Origin: JAHELQ01 sp965603365
Lineage (GTDB): Bacteria; Acidobacteriota; Aminicenantia; UBA2199
Length of the DNA stretch: 34,688 nucleotides
Reading direction: 5' to 3'
Assembly: GCA_965603365.1 (NCBI GenBank)
Contig: CBFDCR010000058.1
Coordinates: forward strand, 1 to 34,688
The position numbers were made by a program, and so were the translations under genes. How positions within the stretch are numbered: the stretch's first letter is position 1; each line of letters begins with the position of its first letter. Below are positions 1-7,465 of this stretch, piece by piece. The notes beneath the pieces are model-generated. The model was not told the DNA's origin, did no database searches, and saw nothing but the letters and a program-made list of their open reading frames with translations.

Positions 1-1
1 A

Positions 2-29
2 GGGGACGGTGCATTGAAGTATGGAAATA
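2..29 (+). repeat. Left arm of perfect 28-bp inverted repeat flanking the RAYT fragment
   Basis: This sequence, beginning GGGGACGGTGCATTG, is exactly the reverse complement of 606-633. The two arms enclose the transposase fragment. RAYT genes are typically bracketed by inverted REP-like palindromes, so this may be the cognate REP pair; an assembly fold-back at a contig end is the alternative. Confidence 0.9.
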
Positions 30-588
30 GATGGTTTGACCGGTTCTATTTCATCTATACTTATCCTTTTCTGCCTTTCAAGTTCCCATATCACCTTTTC
101 CACCGGCTCAAAATAGCGATCATTGATTCTTTTGCCGTGAAGCCCCTCCTGCCTCTTTCGCCTGTCGTATTTCTTAAGGGCTTCTTTTAAAAATTCATCG
201 CTGCCCAGGATGCAGCCATATCTTGTCCTTCGTTCGATCATCTCTTTTCCGGATTGCAACTGGATGAAGTGTAGAAATTCCGATCTACTTCCGAATAGTT
301 CCTCTACAAATAGGGTGTCCACTATCCCTGAATTCCGGCTGCTGAAGTAATCGTTAAAGCTTGACCAGACATAGTCCTCGGGCTGCTTAACCATACCGGC
401 ACGTACCGGGTTAAGAAGGGTGTAAGCGATGGATGTTTGCAAATAGGCTTCATCCTGTATCAAAGTGGATTTAAACCTGTTTTGGAAAACATAACCCTTG
501 CCGCCGGAGTGTTTCCTATAATACATGCCGTATTCACCGTTCACCTGTTTTAGGAATTCCGACATCTTGCCGCTGCTGTTTTCCAGGA

Positions 589-711
589 TCAGGTGATAAT
601 GACTATATTTCCATACTTCAATGCACCGTCCCCAATCTTCGTGAGGTGCTTCACCAACCGCTCCATCCACAGTTCATCCTCATGACTGTAACTAATAAAA
701 ATGCGTTTCAT
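589..711 (-). pseudogene. TIR-domain gene fragment (first ~26 codons), interrupted
   Basis: From an ATG at 711 the minus strand reads MKRIFISYSHEDELWMERL, the hallmark beta-A strand and box 1 of TIR domains (bacterial immunity or NADase proteins). A good ribosome site (GAAAGGA) sits 8 nt upstream. After about 26 codons the frame enters the 28-bp repeat and stops at 589, giving a 40-residue product instead of a TIR domain of about 130 residues. The start, ribosome site and N-terminus are intact, so the break is recent or selectively neutral. The rest of the gene is not in the window. Confidence 0.75.
606..633 (-). repeat. Right arm of perfect 28-bp inverted repeat flanking the RAYT fragment
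   Basis: Perfect inverted copy of positions 2-29, all 28 positions matching. It lies at the exact point where the TIR-domain reading frame loses similarity, so it marks the junction between the inserted element and its target. Confidence 0.9.
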
Positions 712-808
712 CGTCTGTATCCTTTCACCCAAAAAACAAAAACTACCCTCCCTATTTACCACAAAGACAAAAAAATAACAACCCCAGGAAAGGGAAATAC
801 ACGAACGG

Positions 809-909
809 GAATGTTGGAATGATGGAGTGATGGAATAATGGAAGGATGTAAAAAATAGATGGGATGTAGGGTGTCGTGTGTAGGGGGCGCAGATTCTCTC
901 GCCCTCTAC
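809..909 (+). repeat. Dispersed repeat copy 1: GGAATGNTG-type short-period repeat plus GTAGGGGGCG hairpin
   Basis: A run of 9-nt GGAATGNTG-like units (809-850) leads through GTAAAAAATAGATGGG into a stem of GTAGGGGGCG (880-889) with CGCCCTCTAC (900-909), one G-T mismatch, 10-nt loop. The same order of parts recurs at 1550-1632 and partly near 1686 and 10311. It resembles a non-coding MITE-like element. No protein is supported here. Confidence 0.65.
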
Positions 910-910
910 C

Positions 911-1015
911 TTAACGCAGGATGCGCATTTTTTAACGTGGGATGCGCAGCCGTTAACGTAGGATGCGAAACCTTTAACGTGATACGCACATTCCTTAACG
1001 TAACACGCACATCCC
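911..1015 (+). repeat. 21-bp tandem array A (5 units)
   Basis: Five consecutive 21-bp units start at 911, 932, 953, 974 and 995, each beginning TTAACG followed by a partly conserved GGATGCGCA block and a variable tail of about 5 nt. No indels break the period. On the minus strand the array stays open as imperfect heptapeptides (pattern CAxxVKx), but there is no other sign of a gene. It is one of four arrays of identical period and different sequence in this window. Confidence 0.85.
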
Positions 1016-1057
1016 TCACCCCAGCATACCCCCCCAACAACCAGCATCGCCGTGACT

Positions 1058-1119
1058 CCCCTCTTGAGAGGGGTGCCCCGAAGGGGCGGGGTGTGTTAAC
1101 TCTTGAGAGGGGTGCCCCC
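1058..1119 (+). repeat. Paired G/C hairpin repeat (CCCCTCTTGAGAGGGG family)
   Basis: A perfect hairpin CCCCTCT-TG-AGAGGGG (1058-1073) is followed at once by GCCCC-GAA-GGGGC (1075-1087). The block TCTTGAGAGGGGTGCCCC then appears a second time about 40 nt later. This looks like a dispersed non-coding palindromic element; there is no U-tract, so I do not call it a terminator. Confidence 0.6.
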
Positions 1120-1225
1120 TTTCGTTTCAATTTGCCTTAAAATCGGGAAAGGGAATTGTTTTGGCTGAAAAATCCGGGGATTGCGTTTATAATGGGTAAT
1201 GGAATATGAAAATGGAGATACGGCG

Positions 1226-1471
1226 ATGAAGGCACGGTATATTAATCCCTATACCGAATACGAGGAGAGTTTGAAGGTGTACCGGGATCTAAAGGGGGTG
1301 GTGGACACCTCCTATGAAGAGGGTCTGGAAGAGGGAGTGATTATAGGTGAAGAGAAGGGTAAAAAAAAGGAAAAAGTCGAAATAGCCCGGGTGATGAAAA
1401 AAGAGGGAGAGCCTGTGGACAGGATTGCCAGGTATACCGGCTTAACCCCCGAAGAGATCGAGAAGTTATAG
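1226..1471 (+). pseudogene. Rpn-family (PD-(D/E)XK) nuclease/transposase, internally deleted, C-terminal region retained
   Basis: The product starts MKARYINPYT, the usual N-terminus of Rpn/PDDEXK_2 recombination-promoting nucleases, then jumps to the family's C-terminal region: YEESLKVYRDLKGVVDT, a glutamate-glycine-rich stretch, and an ending in TGLTPEEIEKL. The roughly 200 residues containing the nuclease core are absent, leaving 81 residues (families are usually about 280-320). ATG 1226 is chosen because TGGAG lies 8 nt upstream; ATG 1199, five nt after a TATAAT (1188-1193), is an in-frame alternative. In E. coli, short C-terminal Rpn products act as antitoxins to the full-length toxin, so a functional remnant is conceivable, but decay by deletion is the simpler reading. 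Confidence 0.6.
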
Positions 1472-1474
1472 ACT

Positions 1475-1758
1475 CCTTCAAAACAGGTTTCTTTGTCCCC
1501 TTTCCGTTCCTTGACCAATTAATCCCTCAACCACTCAATTAATGGAAGGGAATGTTGAAGTGATGGAATAATGGAAAGATGTAAAAAATAGATGGGGTAG
1601 GTGTAGGGGGCGGGAGAATCTGCGTCCCCTACAGGCGGCAGCAGCCATCGGCGCCGGAACGACAGGGGGAATATCCCTGGAGAAAACGGGAAAGGATGCG
1701 AAAAATAGATAGGGGTAGGGTGGAGGGGGGCAAGGTGAGGGGCAAAATAAAAAAAGTG
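1475..1758. other. Intergenic stretch with repeat debris, no gene seen
   Basis: It holds dispersed-repeat copy 2 (1550-1632) and a shortened third copy near 1686-1737 (GATGCGAAAAATAGATAGGGG). Reading frames here are low-complexity and unsupported. Confidence 0.6.
1550..1632 (+). repeat. Dispersed repeat copy 2
   Basis: Nearly the same part order and sequence as 809-909: GATGGAATAATGGAA, then GATGTAAAAAATAGATGGG, then a hairpin of GTAGGGG (1603-1609) and CCCCTAC (1626-1632). Two copies only 740 bp apart support a mobile or recombining non-coding element. Confidence 0.65.
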
Positions 1759-1787
1759 TTGGGATAAAAGACAAAATCCGGTATAAT
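1759..1787 (+). promoter_or_regulatory. Sigma70-type promoter for the aro operon, leaderless layout
   Basis: TTGGGA (1759-1764), 17-nt spacer, TATAAT (1782-1787). The GTG start at 1794 lies only 6 nt after the -10 box, where transcription would begin, and no Shine-Dalgarno sequence fits between. Confidence 0.55.
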
Positions 1788-1793
1788 TAACAG

Positions 1794-2255
1794 GTGAATA
1801 CCATTTTGCTGTTGATTTTGGCTGTACTGCCCAGTCTTATTTTACTCTATTTTATCCTGTTTATGGACCGGCATGAACGGGAACCCCTGGGCCTGGTGGT
1901 CAAGATCATACTGCTGGGGGCCTTGAGCACTGTACCGGCTGCCGCGGCTCCGGCTCCGGCAGCAGCGGCGGTGCCGGTCAAAAACCAGTTGTGGAAGGCC
2001 ATCGTCTCCCGCTCCTTACTGGGCTTAAGCGGCCTATTCTGGGGCTTTGTGATCTGGGGCATTGCCGCCTTTCCCCAGGATTTCGAGGTGGATGTGCACC
2101 AGGTGATTCTGGGCGCGGTGATTCTCAGCTTCCTGCCCATTTTAATCGGTGTGTTGCTGGAGCTCTCCTACCGGCGGGCGCGAAAAATCTCAGGGAGTGC
2201 GGAACTGCCGGGCCGGGGCTGGAAAATGATTGCAGCCCGGGAGAGGGGAGGCTAA
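1794..2255 (+). CDS. Small membrane protein with PrsW-like N-terminus
   Basis: A 153-residue protein with about four predicted membrane segments. The first ~50 residues (LPSLILLYFILFMDRHEREPL and then LLGALSTVPA) resemble the N-terminus of PrsW-type intramembrane proteases. The EExxK-type catalytic segments of PrsW are absent; an alanine/proline-rich stretch follows, then two more hydrophobic helices and a basic tail. It begins with GTG at 1794 and ends 3 nt before the aroB start, so it is the first gene of the aro operon. It may be a truncated PrsW or an unrelated small membrane protein. I cannot assign a function, and nothing ties it to shikimate metabolism beyond position. Confidence 0.55.
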   Translation: MNTILLLILAVLPSLILLYFILFMDRHEREPLGLVVKIILLGALSTVPAAAAPAPAAAAVPVKNQLWKAIVSRSLLGLSGLFWGFVIWGIAAFPQDFEVDVHQVILGAVILSFLPILIGVLLELSYRRARKISGSAELPGRGWKMIAARERGG

Positions 2256-2258
2256 AGG

Positions 2259-3308
2259 GTGAAAACGATCGAGATAACCGGCAAAACCGGCCAGTCGAAG
2301 ATCTTGATCGGCGAGAGCATCAGTAACCTGGAGCGGTATCTGCCGCCAAGGCAGTCCGTCATCGTCACCGACCAAAACGTCAGGCACTATTATGAGAAGG
2401 AGTTTCCCGATTGGCCCATCATCGAGATCGGCAGCGGCGAAGGCATAAAGACCCTCGATACCGTACAGACGATCTACCGGGAGCTGCTGGAGTTGAAGGC
2501 CGACCGGTCTACCTTTTTAATCGGTATCGGCGGCGGAGTGGTCTGCGACATTGCCGGGTTTGCCGCTTCCACCTTCTTGCGGGGCATCAGGTTCGGCTTT
2601 GTCTCTTCCACCCTTCTGGCCCAGGTGGATGCCAGTGTGGGCGGCAAGAACGGCGTCAATTTTAAGGCCTACAAGAACATAGTGGGCACCTTTAACCAGC
2701 CGGATTTTGTCATCTGCGATACCCACATGCTGCACACCCTGTCAGAAGAAGAGCGCCTCAACGGCTTTGCCGAGATCGTGAAACACGCCGCCATTGCCGA
2801 TGCCCGGTTGTTCGCCTTCCTGGAGAATAACTACCGGCAGGCCCTCACCCTGGACTTCGATGTGCTGGAGCGGTTGGTCTTTGATTCGGTCTCCATCAAG
2901 GCAGCCATTGTGAACCGGGATGAACAGGAGAGGGGCGAGCGGCGTCTGTTGAATTTCGGCCATACCTTTGGCCATGCCCTGGAAAAGACCACCGGCATTG
3001 CCCACGGCCAGGCAGTCAGTATCGGCATGGCCGCGGCCGCAGACCTGTCGGTTAAGCGGGGACGCCTGTCTTTAGCAGGGGCCGGCAGAGTCAGACGACT
3101 GCTGGAACATCTCAGGCTTCCGGTCAGAGCCCGGATGGACCGGCAGGCGGTGCTGGATGCCATCGGCAAAGACAAGAAGAGGCAGGGCAGTTGTATCCAT
3201 TTTGTGCTGCTCGACCGCCTCGGCGAGGCAGTGGTAGAGGAAATCGCCATCGACACCCTGGAGGATGTACTGGATGATCTGTGTATGTATCAGGGAAACC
3301 AATCTTGA
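2259..3308 (+). CDS. aroB: 3-dehydroquinate synthase
   Basis: Cytosolic NAD- and zinc-dependent enzyme that cyclises DAHP to 3-dehydroquinate, step 2 of the shikimate pathway. It has 349 residues, the normal length. Visible motifs are the NAD-binding GGGVVCDIAGF (91-101), LLAQVDASVGGKNGVN (119-134), EIVKHA with a metal-ligand glutamate, and the zinc-site histidines in NFGHTFGHALE and AHGQAV. The start is GTG 2259 with a strong GAGAGGGGAGG site just upstream. It overlaps the next gene, so translation is probably coupled. No DAHP synthase is in the window; that first step must be encoded elsewhere. Confidence 0.95.
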   Translation: MKTIEITGKTGQSKILIGESISNLERYLPPRQSVIVTDQNVRHYYEKEFPDWPIIEIGSGEGIKTLDTVQTIYRELLELKADRSTFLIGIGGGVVCDIAGFAASTFLRGIRFGFVSSTLLAQVDASVGGKNGVNFKAYKNIVGTFNQPDFVICDTHMLHTLSEEERLNGFAEIVKHAAIADARLFAFLENNYRQALTLDFDVLERLVFDSVSIKAAIVNRDEQERGERRLLNFGHTFGHALEKTTGIAHGQAVSIGMAAAADLSVKRGRLSLAGAGRVRRLLEHLRLPVRARMDRQAVLDAIGKDKKRQGSCIHFVLLDRLGEAVVEEIAIDTLEDVLDDLCMYQGNQS

Positions 3309-3912
3309 GGACTGTTTCCGGGCCCTGGAGAACGAGAGCCTGGCGGAACTGCGGCTGGATCTCATGGGATTGCCCCCTGCCCAGACCCGGCAGCTCTTTT
3401 CGCTCCCCTTAAAACTGATTGCCACCTGCCGGCCCGGGCCCTATTCCGCAGGGGAGCGGATGCGGCTGCTCAAAGGGGCAGTCGAGGCCGGGGCCTCGTA
3501 TGTGGACATCGAAGTGGAGGCGGTCGGGGATTTTAAGCGGGAAATAGTGGACTGCTGCCGTGAACGGGGATGTAAGATAATCGTCTCTTACCATAACTAC
3601 AAGTTAACGCCGCCCCTCTCGGAGCTGCGGCACATCGTAAATACCTGTTTTGACAGCGGCGGCCATATAGCCAAGATCGCCTGCACGGTGAAGACCGGCA
3701 CCGAGTGCAGCCGGCTGCTGGCCCTGTACGACGACCCCCGCGACCTTATTGCCCTGGCCATGGGTGAGGCGGGCAAGATCAGCCGCATCGCCGCGCCCCT
3801 GCTGGGCGCGCCCTTCACCTATGCCGCGCTCTCCGGCGGTCGGCAGACCGCGGACGGCCAGATCGACCGGGATACGCTGCGAAGGATACTGACGGATATC
3901 GCCCATGCCTGA
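3274..3912 (+). CDS. aroD: 3-dehydroquinate dehydratase, type I
   Basis: Dehydrates 3-dehydroquinate to 3-dehydroshikimate through a Schiff base. The 212-residue chain shows the type I signature: substrate-site ELRLD (25-29), the catalytic His107 in SYHNY, the Schiff-base Lys134 in HIAKIACT, and the C-terminal loop ending GQI. I chose ATG 3274 (MICVCIRE) because GGAGG at 3260-3264 is 9 nt upstream; the in-frame ATG at 3265 is only 0-1 nt from that site. It overlaps aroB by 35 nt and the next gene by 8 nt. It is slightly shorter than typical type I enzymes (about 220-250). Confidence 0.92.
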   Translation: MICVCIRETNLEDCFRALENESLAELRLDLMGLPPAQTRQLFSLPLKLIATCRPGPYSAGERMRLLKGAVEAGASYVDIEVEAVGDFKREIVDCCRERGCKIIVSYHNYKLTPPLSELRHIVNTCFDSGGHIAKIACTVKTGTECSRLLALYDDPRDLIALAMGEAGKISRIAAPLLGAPFTYAALSGGRQTADGQIDRDTLRRILTDIAHA

Positions 3913-5221
3913 TCACAACCTATTTGCCGTGACCGGCAGGCCGGTGCTGCACAGCAAGAGTCCCTGGATGTTCAACGAAGTCTTTGGGGCCATGAATATG
4001 GCGGCCGCGTACGTGCGGCTGGCCGCCGATACCGCCGAAGAGGCCCTGTTCCTGTTCAGACAGGCCGGTCTGGGGGGCCTGAATGTCACCGCACCCTTCA
4101 AACATGAGATCATGTCCCTGCTGGCTGAGGTGGCCGGCGAGGCGCGGCAGATCGGCGGGGTCAACACCGTGGTGAATGAGCAAGGACGTCTTAAGGGCAC
4201 CAATACCGATCACCTGGGCGTGGCCAATGCCTTGAAGGCCGGAGGCATAACGGTTTCCGACCGGGCCTGTGTGGTGCTGGGGGCTGGGGGTGCCGGACGG
4301 GCGGCGGTGTTTGGCCTGCTTCAACAGGGCGGCCGGGTGGTGTTGGTCAACCGTACCTTTGAGAAGGCAGCCGCGGCCGCGGCCGCATTGGGCTGCCGGG
4401 CCGAGCCGCTGGAACATCTGCCGGAAATATTAAAATCCGCCGACATCCTGGTATCCAGCCTGCCGGCCGGGGTAGGGGTAGTCAGGCCGGAGTGGCTCCG
4501 GCCGGGCCTGGTGGTACTGGATGCCAACTACAAGTCCTCCAGACTAATCGACACTGCAGCCGGCCGGGGCTGCACCGTCATCAAAGGTGAAGAGTGGCTG
4601 CTGCACCAGGCGGTTCCCGCGTTTCACCGTTTTACCGGTTTGCCGGCGGATGTGGAGGCGATGCGCCGCGGCCTGCGTCGGCATAGCTGGGAGGCAAAAA
4701 AGGATACCGTGTCGCTGGTAGGCTTTATGGGTTCGGGCAAGAGTACGGTGGCCGAGATCCTGGCCCGCCGGCTGGGCTGGCGCCTGATGGATGCCGATAC
4801 CAGAATCGAGGCGCAGAGCGGCCGCTCTATTGGCGACATATTTGCCCGGGAGGGGGAGGCGGCATTCCGCAGCCGGGAAAAGGATCTATTAAACGGCATA
4901 TTGGGCAGCCACCCCAGACATACGGTGATTGCCTGGGGCGGCGGCATTGTACTGGACGGGCAAAACCGGGACATGTTGAAGAAACATTCCCTGGTGGTCT
5001 GGCTCCTGGCGCCGCCGGAGAGCAACCTGCACCTGATCCCGCCGGGCAGCCGCCCCCTGCTGGACACTGCCGATTCCCGGCAAGTGGCCCGGCAGATATT
5101 TTTCCGCCGGCTGGGACTCTATGCCCGGAGCGCCGACCTGGTGGTCAACAGCGATGCCCGGTGGCATTCGGTCGAAACCATTGCGGAGAAGATCAATGAC
5201 GAAATGGATTGCACCTTCTAA
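3905..5221 (+). CDS. aroE-aroK: Fused shikimate dehydrogenase / shikimate kinase
   Basis: One 438-residue chain carries two consecutive shikimate enzymes. Residues 1-262 are AroE: HSKSPWMFN shikimate site, NVTAPFKHE with catalytic Lys66, TNTD with Asp102, and the NADP-binding GAGGAGRA (126-133). Residues ~266-438 are a P-loop shikimate kinase: Walker A GFMGSGKST (273-281), the DADTRIE shikimate/Mg site (Asp296/Asp298), FRSREKDLL, the GGG loop and RPLLD in the lid. The product would convert 3-dehydroshikimate to shikimate 3-phosphate. Start ATG 3905 overlaps aroD by 8 nt; its end overlaps aroA by 26 nt. No stop or slippery site separates the halves, so the fusion looks genuine. Confidence 0.93.
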   Translation: MPDHNLFAVTGRPVLHSKSPWMFNEVFGAMNMAAAYVRLAADTAEEALFLFRQAGLGGLNVTAPFKHEIMSLLAEVAGEARQIGGVNTVVNEQGRLKGTNTDHLGVANALKAGGITVSDRACVVLGAGGAGRAAVFGLLQQGGRVVLVNRTFEKAAAAAAALGCRAEPLEHLPEILKSADILVSSLPAGVGVVRPEWLRPGLVVLDANYKSSRLIDTAAGRGCTVIKGEEWLLHQAVPAFHRFTGLPADVEAMRRGLRRHSWEAKKDTVSLVGFMGSGKSTVAEILARRLGWRLMDADTRIEAQSGRSIGDIFAREGEAAFRSREKDLLNGILGSHPRHTVIAWGGGIVLDGQNRDMLKKHSLVVWLLAPPESNLHLIPPGSRPLLDTADSRQVARQIFFRRLGLYARSADLVVNSDARWHSVETIAEKINDEMDCTF

Positions 5222-6446
5222 GCTAGAGGGTCGGGCCCGGGCACCAGCCTCCAAGAGCATGATGCAGCGGGCCATTGCCGCAGCCCTGCTCTCCGAGGGC
5301 GAGACCGTGCTCCACAACCCCACCTCCTGTCGGGATGCCCTGGCTGCGTTGAGGGTGGCGGGACAATTGGGGGCAGCGGTCCGGCGGAGCGACGACCGTG
5401 TTGTCATACAGGGCGGATTCCGGCCCCGGCAAAGGGAACTGGACTGCGGCGAATCGGGCCTGGCGGTGCGGATGTTTACCGCCATCGCCGCCCTGCATGA
5501 GGCAGCCCTCACCCTGACCGGCACCGGCTCGCTGCTGAAGCGGCCCATGGGCCTGGTGCAGCAGCCGCTGCAGGAATTGGGGGCAGAGGTTCACACCCAT
5601 AACGGCTTTGTCCCCCTTACCGTAAAGGGCCCCTTAAGGGGCGGCCGGGCTAAAGTGGACGGCTCGTTGAGTTCGCAGTTTGTGACCGGTCTGCTCATGG
5701 CCCTGCCCAGGGCTGAGGGCAATAGCCAACTGGTGGTCGAGAACCTGAAGAGCAAGCCCTATATCGATCTGACCCTGCGGGTACTGGCGGATTTCGGCGT
5801 GTCCGTGGAGAATCACGATTATGAGGGCTTTTATATCGAGGCAGGACAGACATACCGGGCCCGGCAGTATACGATTGAAGGAGACTGGAGCGGTGCCGCC
5901 TTCTTACTGGTGGCCGCGGCCTTAGCCGGACGGGTCGAACTCTTCGGCCTCGATCCCCAATCCTGCCAGGCGGACCGGGCCATTTTAGAGGCCCTGACCC
6001 TGGCCGGGGCCCGGGTAGAAATAGAACAAGATTCCGTGGTGGTAACGGGGCAGCGGTTAAAAACTTTCGAGTTTGATGCCAGCCACTGTCCCGATCTGTT
6101 TCCCCCCCTGGTTGCCTTAGCTGCCCACTGCCCGGGAAAGAGCGTCATCAAGGGCGCCGACCGGCTGCAACACAAGGAGAGTAACCGGGCCGCGGTGCTG
6201 AAACAGGAGTTCGGCAATCTGGGGATTGACATTGAACTGTCCGGCGACTGGCTGATTGTCCGGGGCGGTGCCGTGGGCGGCGGCACGGTGGACAGCCACA
6301 ACGACCACCGCATCGCCATGGCCGCGGCAGCCGCGGCTGTAGCTGCCGGGGGCGAGGTGAAGGTCACGGGCTGGCAGGCAGTCCACAAGTCCTACCCGGA
6401 TTTTTTTAAAGATATCGCAAAAATAGGGGTGAGGTGCCATGAATAG
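5196..6446 (+). CDS. aroA: 3-phosphoshikimate 1-carboxyvinyltransferase (EPSP synthase)
   Basis: Transfers enolpyruvyl from PEP to shikimate 3-phosphate. The 416-residue protein shows the family's phosphate- and substrate-binding ASKSMMQRA near the N-terminus, CGESGLAVRMF, the SSQFVTGLLMALP segment, and the C-terminal DSHNDHRIAMAAA. The frame is open from 5121, but ATG 5196 (MTKWIAPSKLEGRA) is preferred because GGAG lies 7 nt upstream and the homologous N-terminus begins there. Overlaps are 26 nt with aroE-aroK and 8 nt with aroC. The LNPTS-type loop reads HNPTSCRDA, the class with D rather than the usual LDSDD arrangement; I would not infer inhibitor sensitivity from this. Confidence 0.93.
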   Translation: MTKWIAPSKLEGRARAPASKSMMQRAIAAALLSEGETVLHNPTSCRDALAALRVAGQLGAAVRRSDDRVVIQGGFRPRQRELDCGESGLAVRMFTAIAALHEAALTLTGTGSLLKRPMGLVQQPLQELGAEVHTHNGFVPLTVKGPLRGGRAKVDGSLSSQFVTGLLMALPRAEGNSQLVVENLKSKPYIDLTLRVLADFGVSVENHDYEGFYIEAGQTYRARQYTIEGDWSGAAFLLVAAALAGRVELFGLDPQSCQADRAILEALTLAGARVEIEQDSVVVTGQRLKTFEFDASHCPDLFPPLVALAAHCPGKSVIKGADRLQHKESNRAAVLKQEFGNLGIDIELSGDWLIVRGGAVGGGTVDSHNDHRIAMAAAAAAVAAGGEVKVTGWQAVHKSYPDFFKDIAKIGVRCHE

Positions 6447-7434
6447 TTTCGGCAGGATTTTTAGAATTACGATTTTCGGTGAATCCCACGGCCCCATTGT
6501 GGGCATGGTGATCGACGGCTGTCCCGCGGGTCTGCAGTTGACGGCTGCGGATTTTGAGGCCGACCTCTCCAGGCGGCGCAGCGGCGCTAAGGGTACGACC
6601 CGTCGGCAGGAGCCCGACATTCCCCATCTCCGGAGCGGGGTGATGGCGGGCGTTACCACCGGTGCTCCGCTGGCCATCACCTTCGGCAATACCGATGTAA
6701 AGCCCAGAGATTACGACCTCTTCCGACAGGTTCCCCGGCCCGGGCAGGCGGATTTTACCGCCCATCAGAAATATGACGGGTTTAACGACCTCCGGGGCGG
6801 GGGTCATTTTTCCGGCCGCCTGACTGTGGGCCTCACCGCGGCCGGGGTGGTGGCCAAGAAGATCATCCGTCCCATCGAGGTGGCGGCCCAATTGATCGAG
6901 GCTGGCGGCAGCCCGGATATTGAGCAGGCGGTGGAACGGGCGCTGCGGGACAATGATTCCGTAGGCGGCATCGTGACCTGCCGGATTCGCCGGGTGCCCG
7001 TTGGCCTGGGGGAGCCCTTTTTCGACTCGGTGGAATCCCTCATCAGCCACCTGGTATTTGCCATCCCGGCAGTCAAGGGCGTCGAATTCGGCAGCGGCTT
7101 CGGGGCTGCCCGCATGAGGGGCAGCGACCACAACGATCCCCTGGAGGATACCTCCGGCAAGACCGCCACCAACCATGCCGGTGGCATCAACGGCGGCATC
7201 AGCAGCGGCAACGATATCATGTTCCGGGTGGCGGTCAAGCCCACCGCCAGCATCGGCCGTGCCCAGCAGACCGTGAATCTCGAAACTGGCAAACCGGAAA
7301 CCCTGAAGATAGAGGGCCGTCACGATGCCTGTATTGCCCTGCGGGTGCCGGTGGTGGTAGAGGCAGCCTCAGCCATTGTCTTAACCGACCTCATGCTCCT
7401 GGAACAAAAGATACCGAGGGTCTGGAAACCTTGA
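6439..7434 (+). CDS. aroC: Chorismate synthase
   Basis: FMN-dependent lyase that makes chorismate from EPSP, the end of the pathway. Signatures: FGESHGPIVGMVIDGCP at residues ~14-30, RRRSGAKGTTRRQEPD, the RGGGHFSGRLT loop, GSDHND, and NHAGGINGGISSGNDI. It has 331 residues, short of the usual 350-390 because the C-terminal tail is brief. ATG 6439 overlaps aroA by 8 nt, with GGGGTGAGG upstream. It is the last gene of the operon; no hairpin terminator follows, and a new promoter begins at 7431. Confidence 0.94.
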   Translation: MNSFGRIFRITIFGESHGPIVGMVIDGCPAGLQLTAADFEADLSRRRSGAKGTTRRQEPDIPHLRSGVMAGVTTGAPLAITFGNTDVKPRDYDLFRQVPRPGQADFTAHQKYDGFNDLRGGGHFSGRLTVGLTAAGVVAKKIIRPIEVAAQLIEAGGSPDIEQAVERALRDNDSVGGIVTCRIRRVPVGLGEPFFDSVESLISHLVFAIPAVKGVEFGSGFGAARMRGSDHNDPLEDTSGKTATNHAGGINGGISSGNDIMFRVAVKPTASIGRAQQTVNLETGKPETLKIEGRHDACIALRVPVVVEAASAIVLTDLMLLEQKIPRVWKP

Positions 7435-7459
7435 ATTTATTTGTGGGTCGGTGTATATT
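7431..7459 (+). promoter_or_regulatory. Promoter of the AbiEi-like gene, leaderless layout
   Basis: TTGAAT (7431-7436), 17-nt spacer, TATATT (7454-7459). ATG 7466 follows after 6 nt with no Shine-Dalgarno sequence between. Confidence 0.5.
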
Positions 7460-7465
7460 ATTGGC

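Larger units (their letters stand above)
1..670 (-). pseudogene. IS200-like / RAYT (Y1_Tnp) transposase, N-terminally truncated and open at the window edge
   Basis: The minus strand is open from about 670 to position 1. Its translation contains the HUH nuclease motif (HYHLIL, codons near 601-584), then NGEYGMYYRKHSGGKGYVFQNRFKS and AYTLLNPVRAGMV, which are diagnostic of REP-associated tyrosine transposases. Such enzymes nick single-stranded DNA at hairpin repeats using a tyrosine downstream of the HUH pair. The roughly 50-70 residues that normally precede the HUH motif are missing: upstream of it the frame enters a 28-bp inverted repeat and then a TIR-gene fragment. No stop codon is reached before the left edge, so the C-terminus cannot be judged. 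The only possible in-frame start is a GTG at 670 inside the TIR gene. I read this as a broken copy; an intact fusion is unlikely. Confidence 0.8.

Noticed and set aside
1058..1087. GC hairpins as a Rho-independent terminator
   Set aside because: No U-tract follows and no gene ends nearby; repeated nature suggests a dispersed element.
5196..5340. aroA read as inhibitor-insensitive class from its loop sequence
   Set aside because: Class assignment needs a full alignment; the visible residues alone are not decisive.
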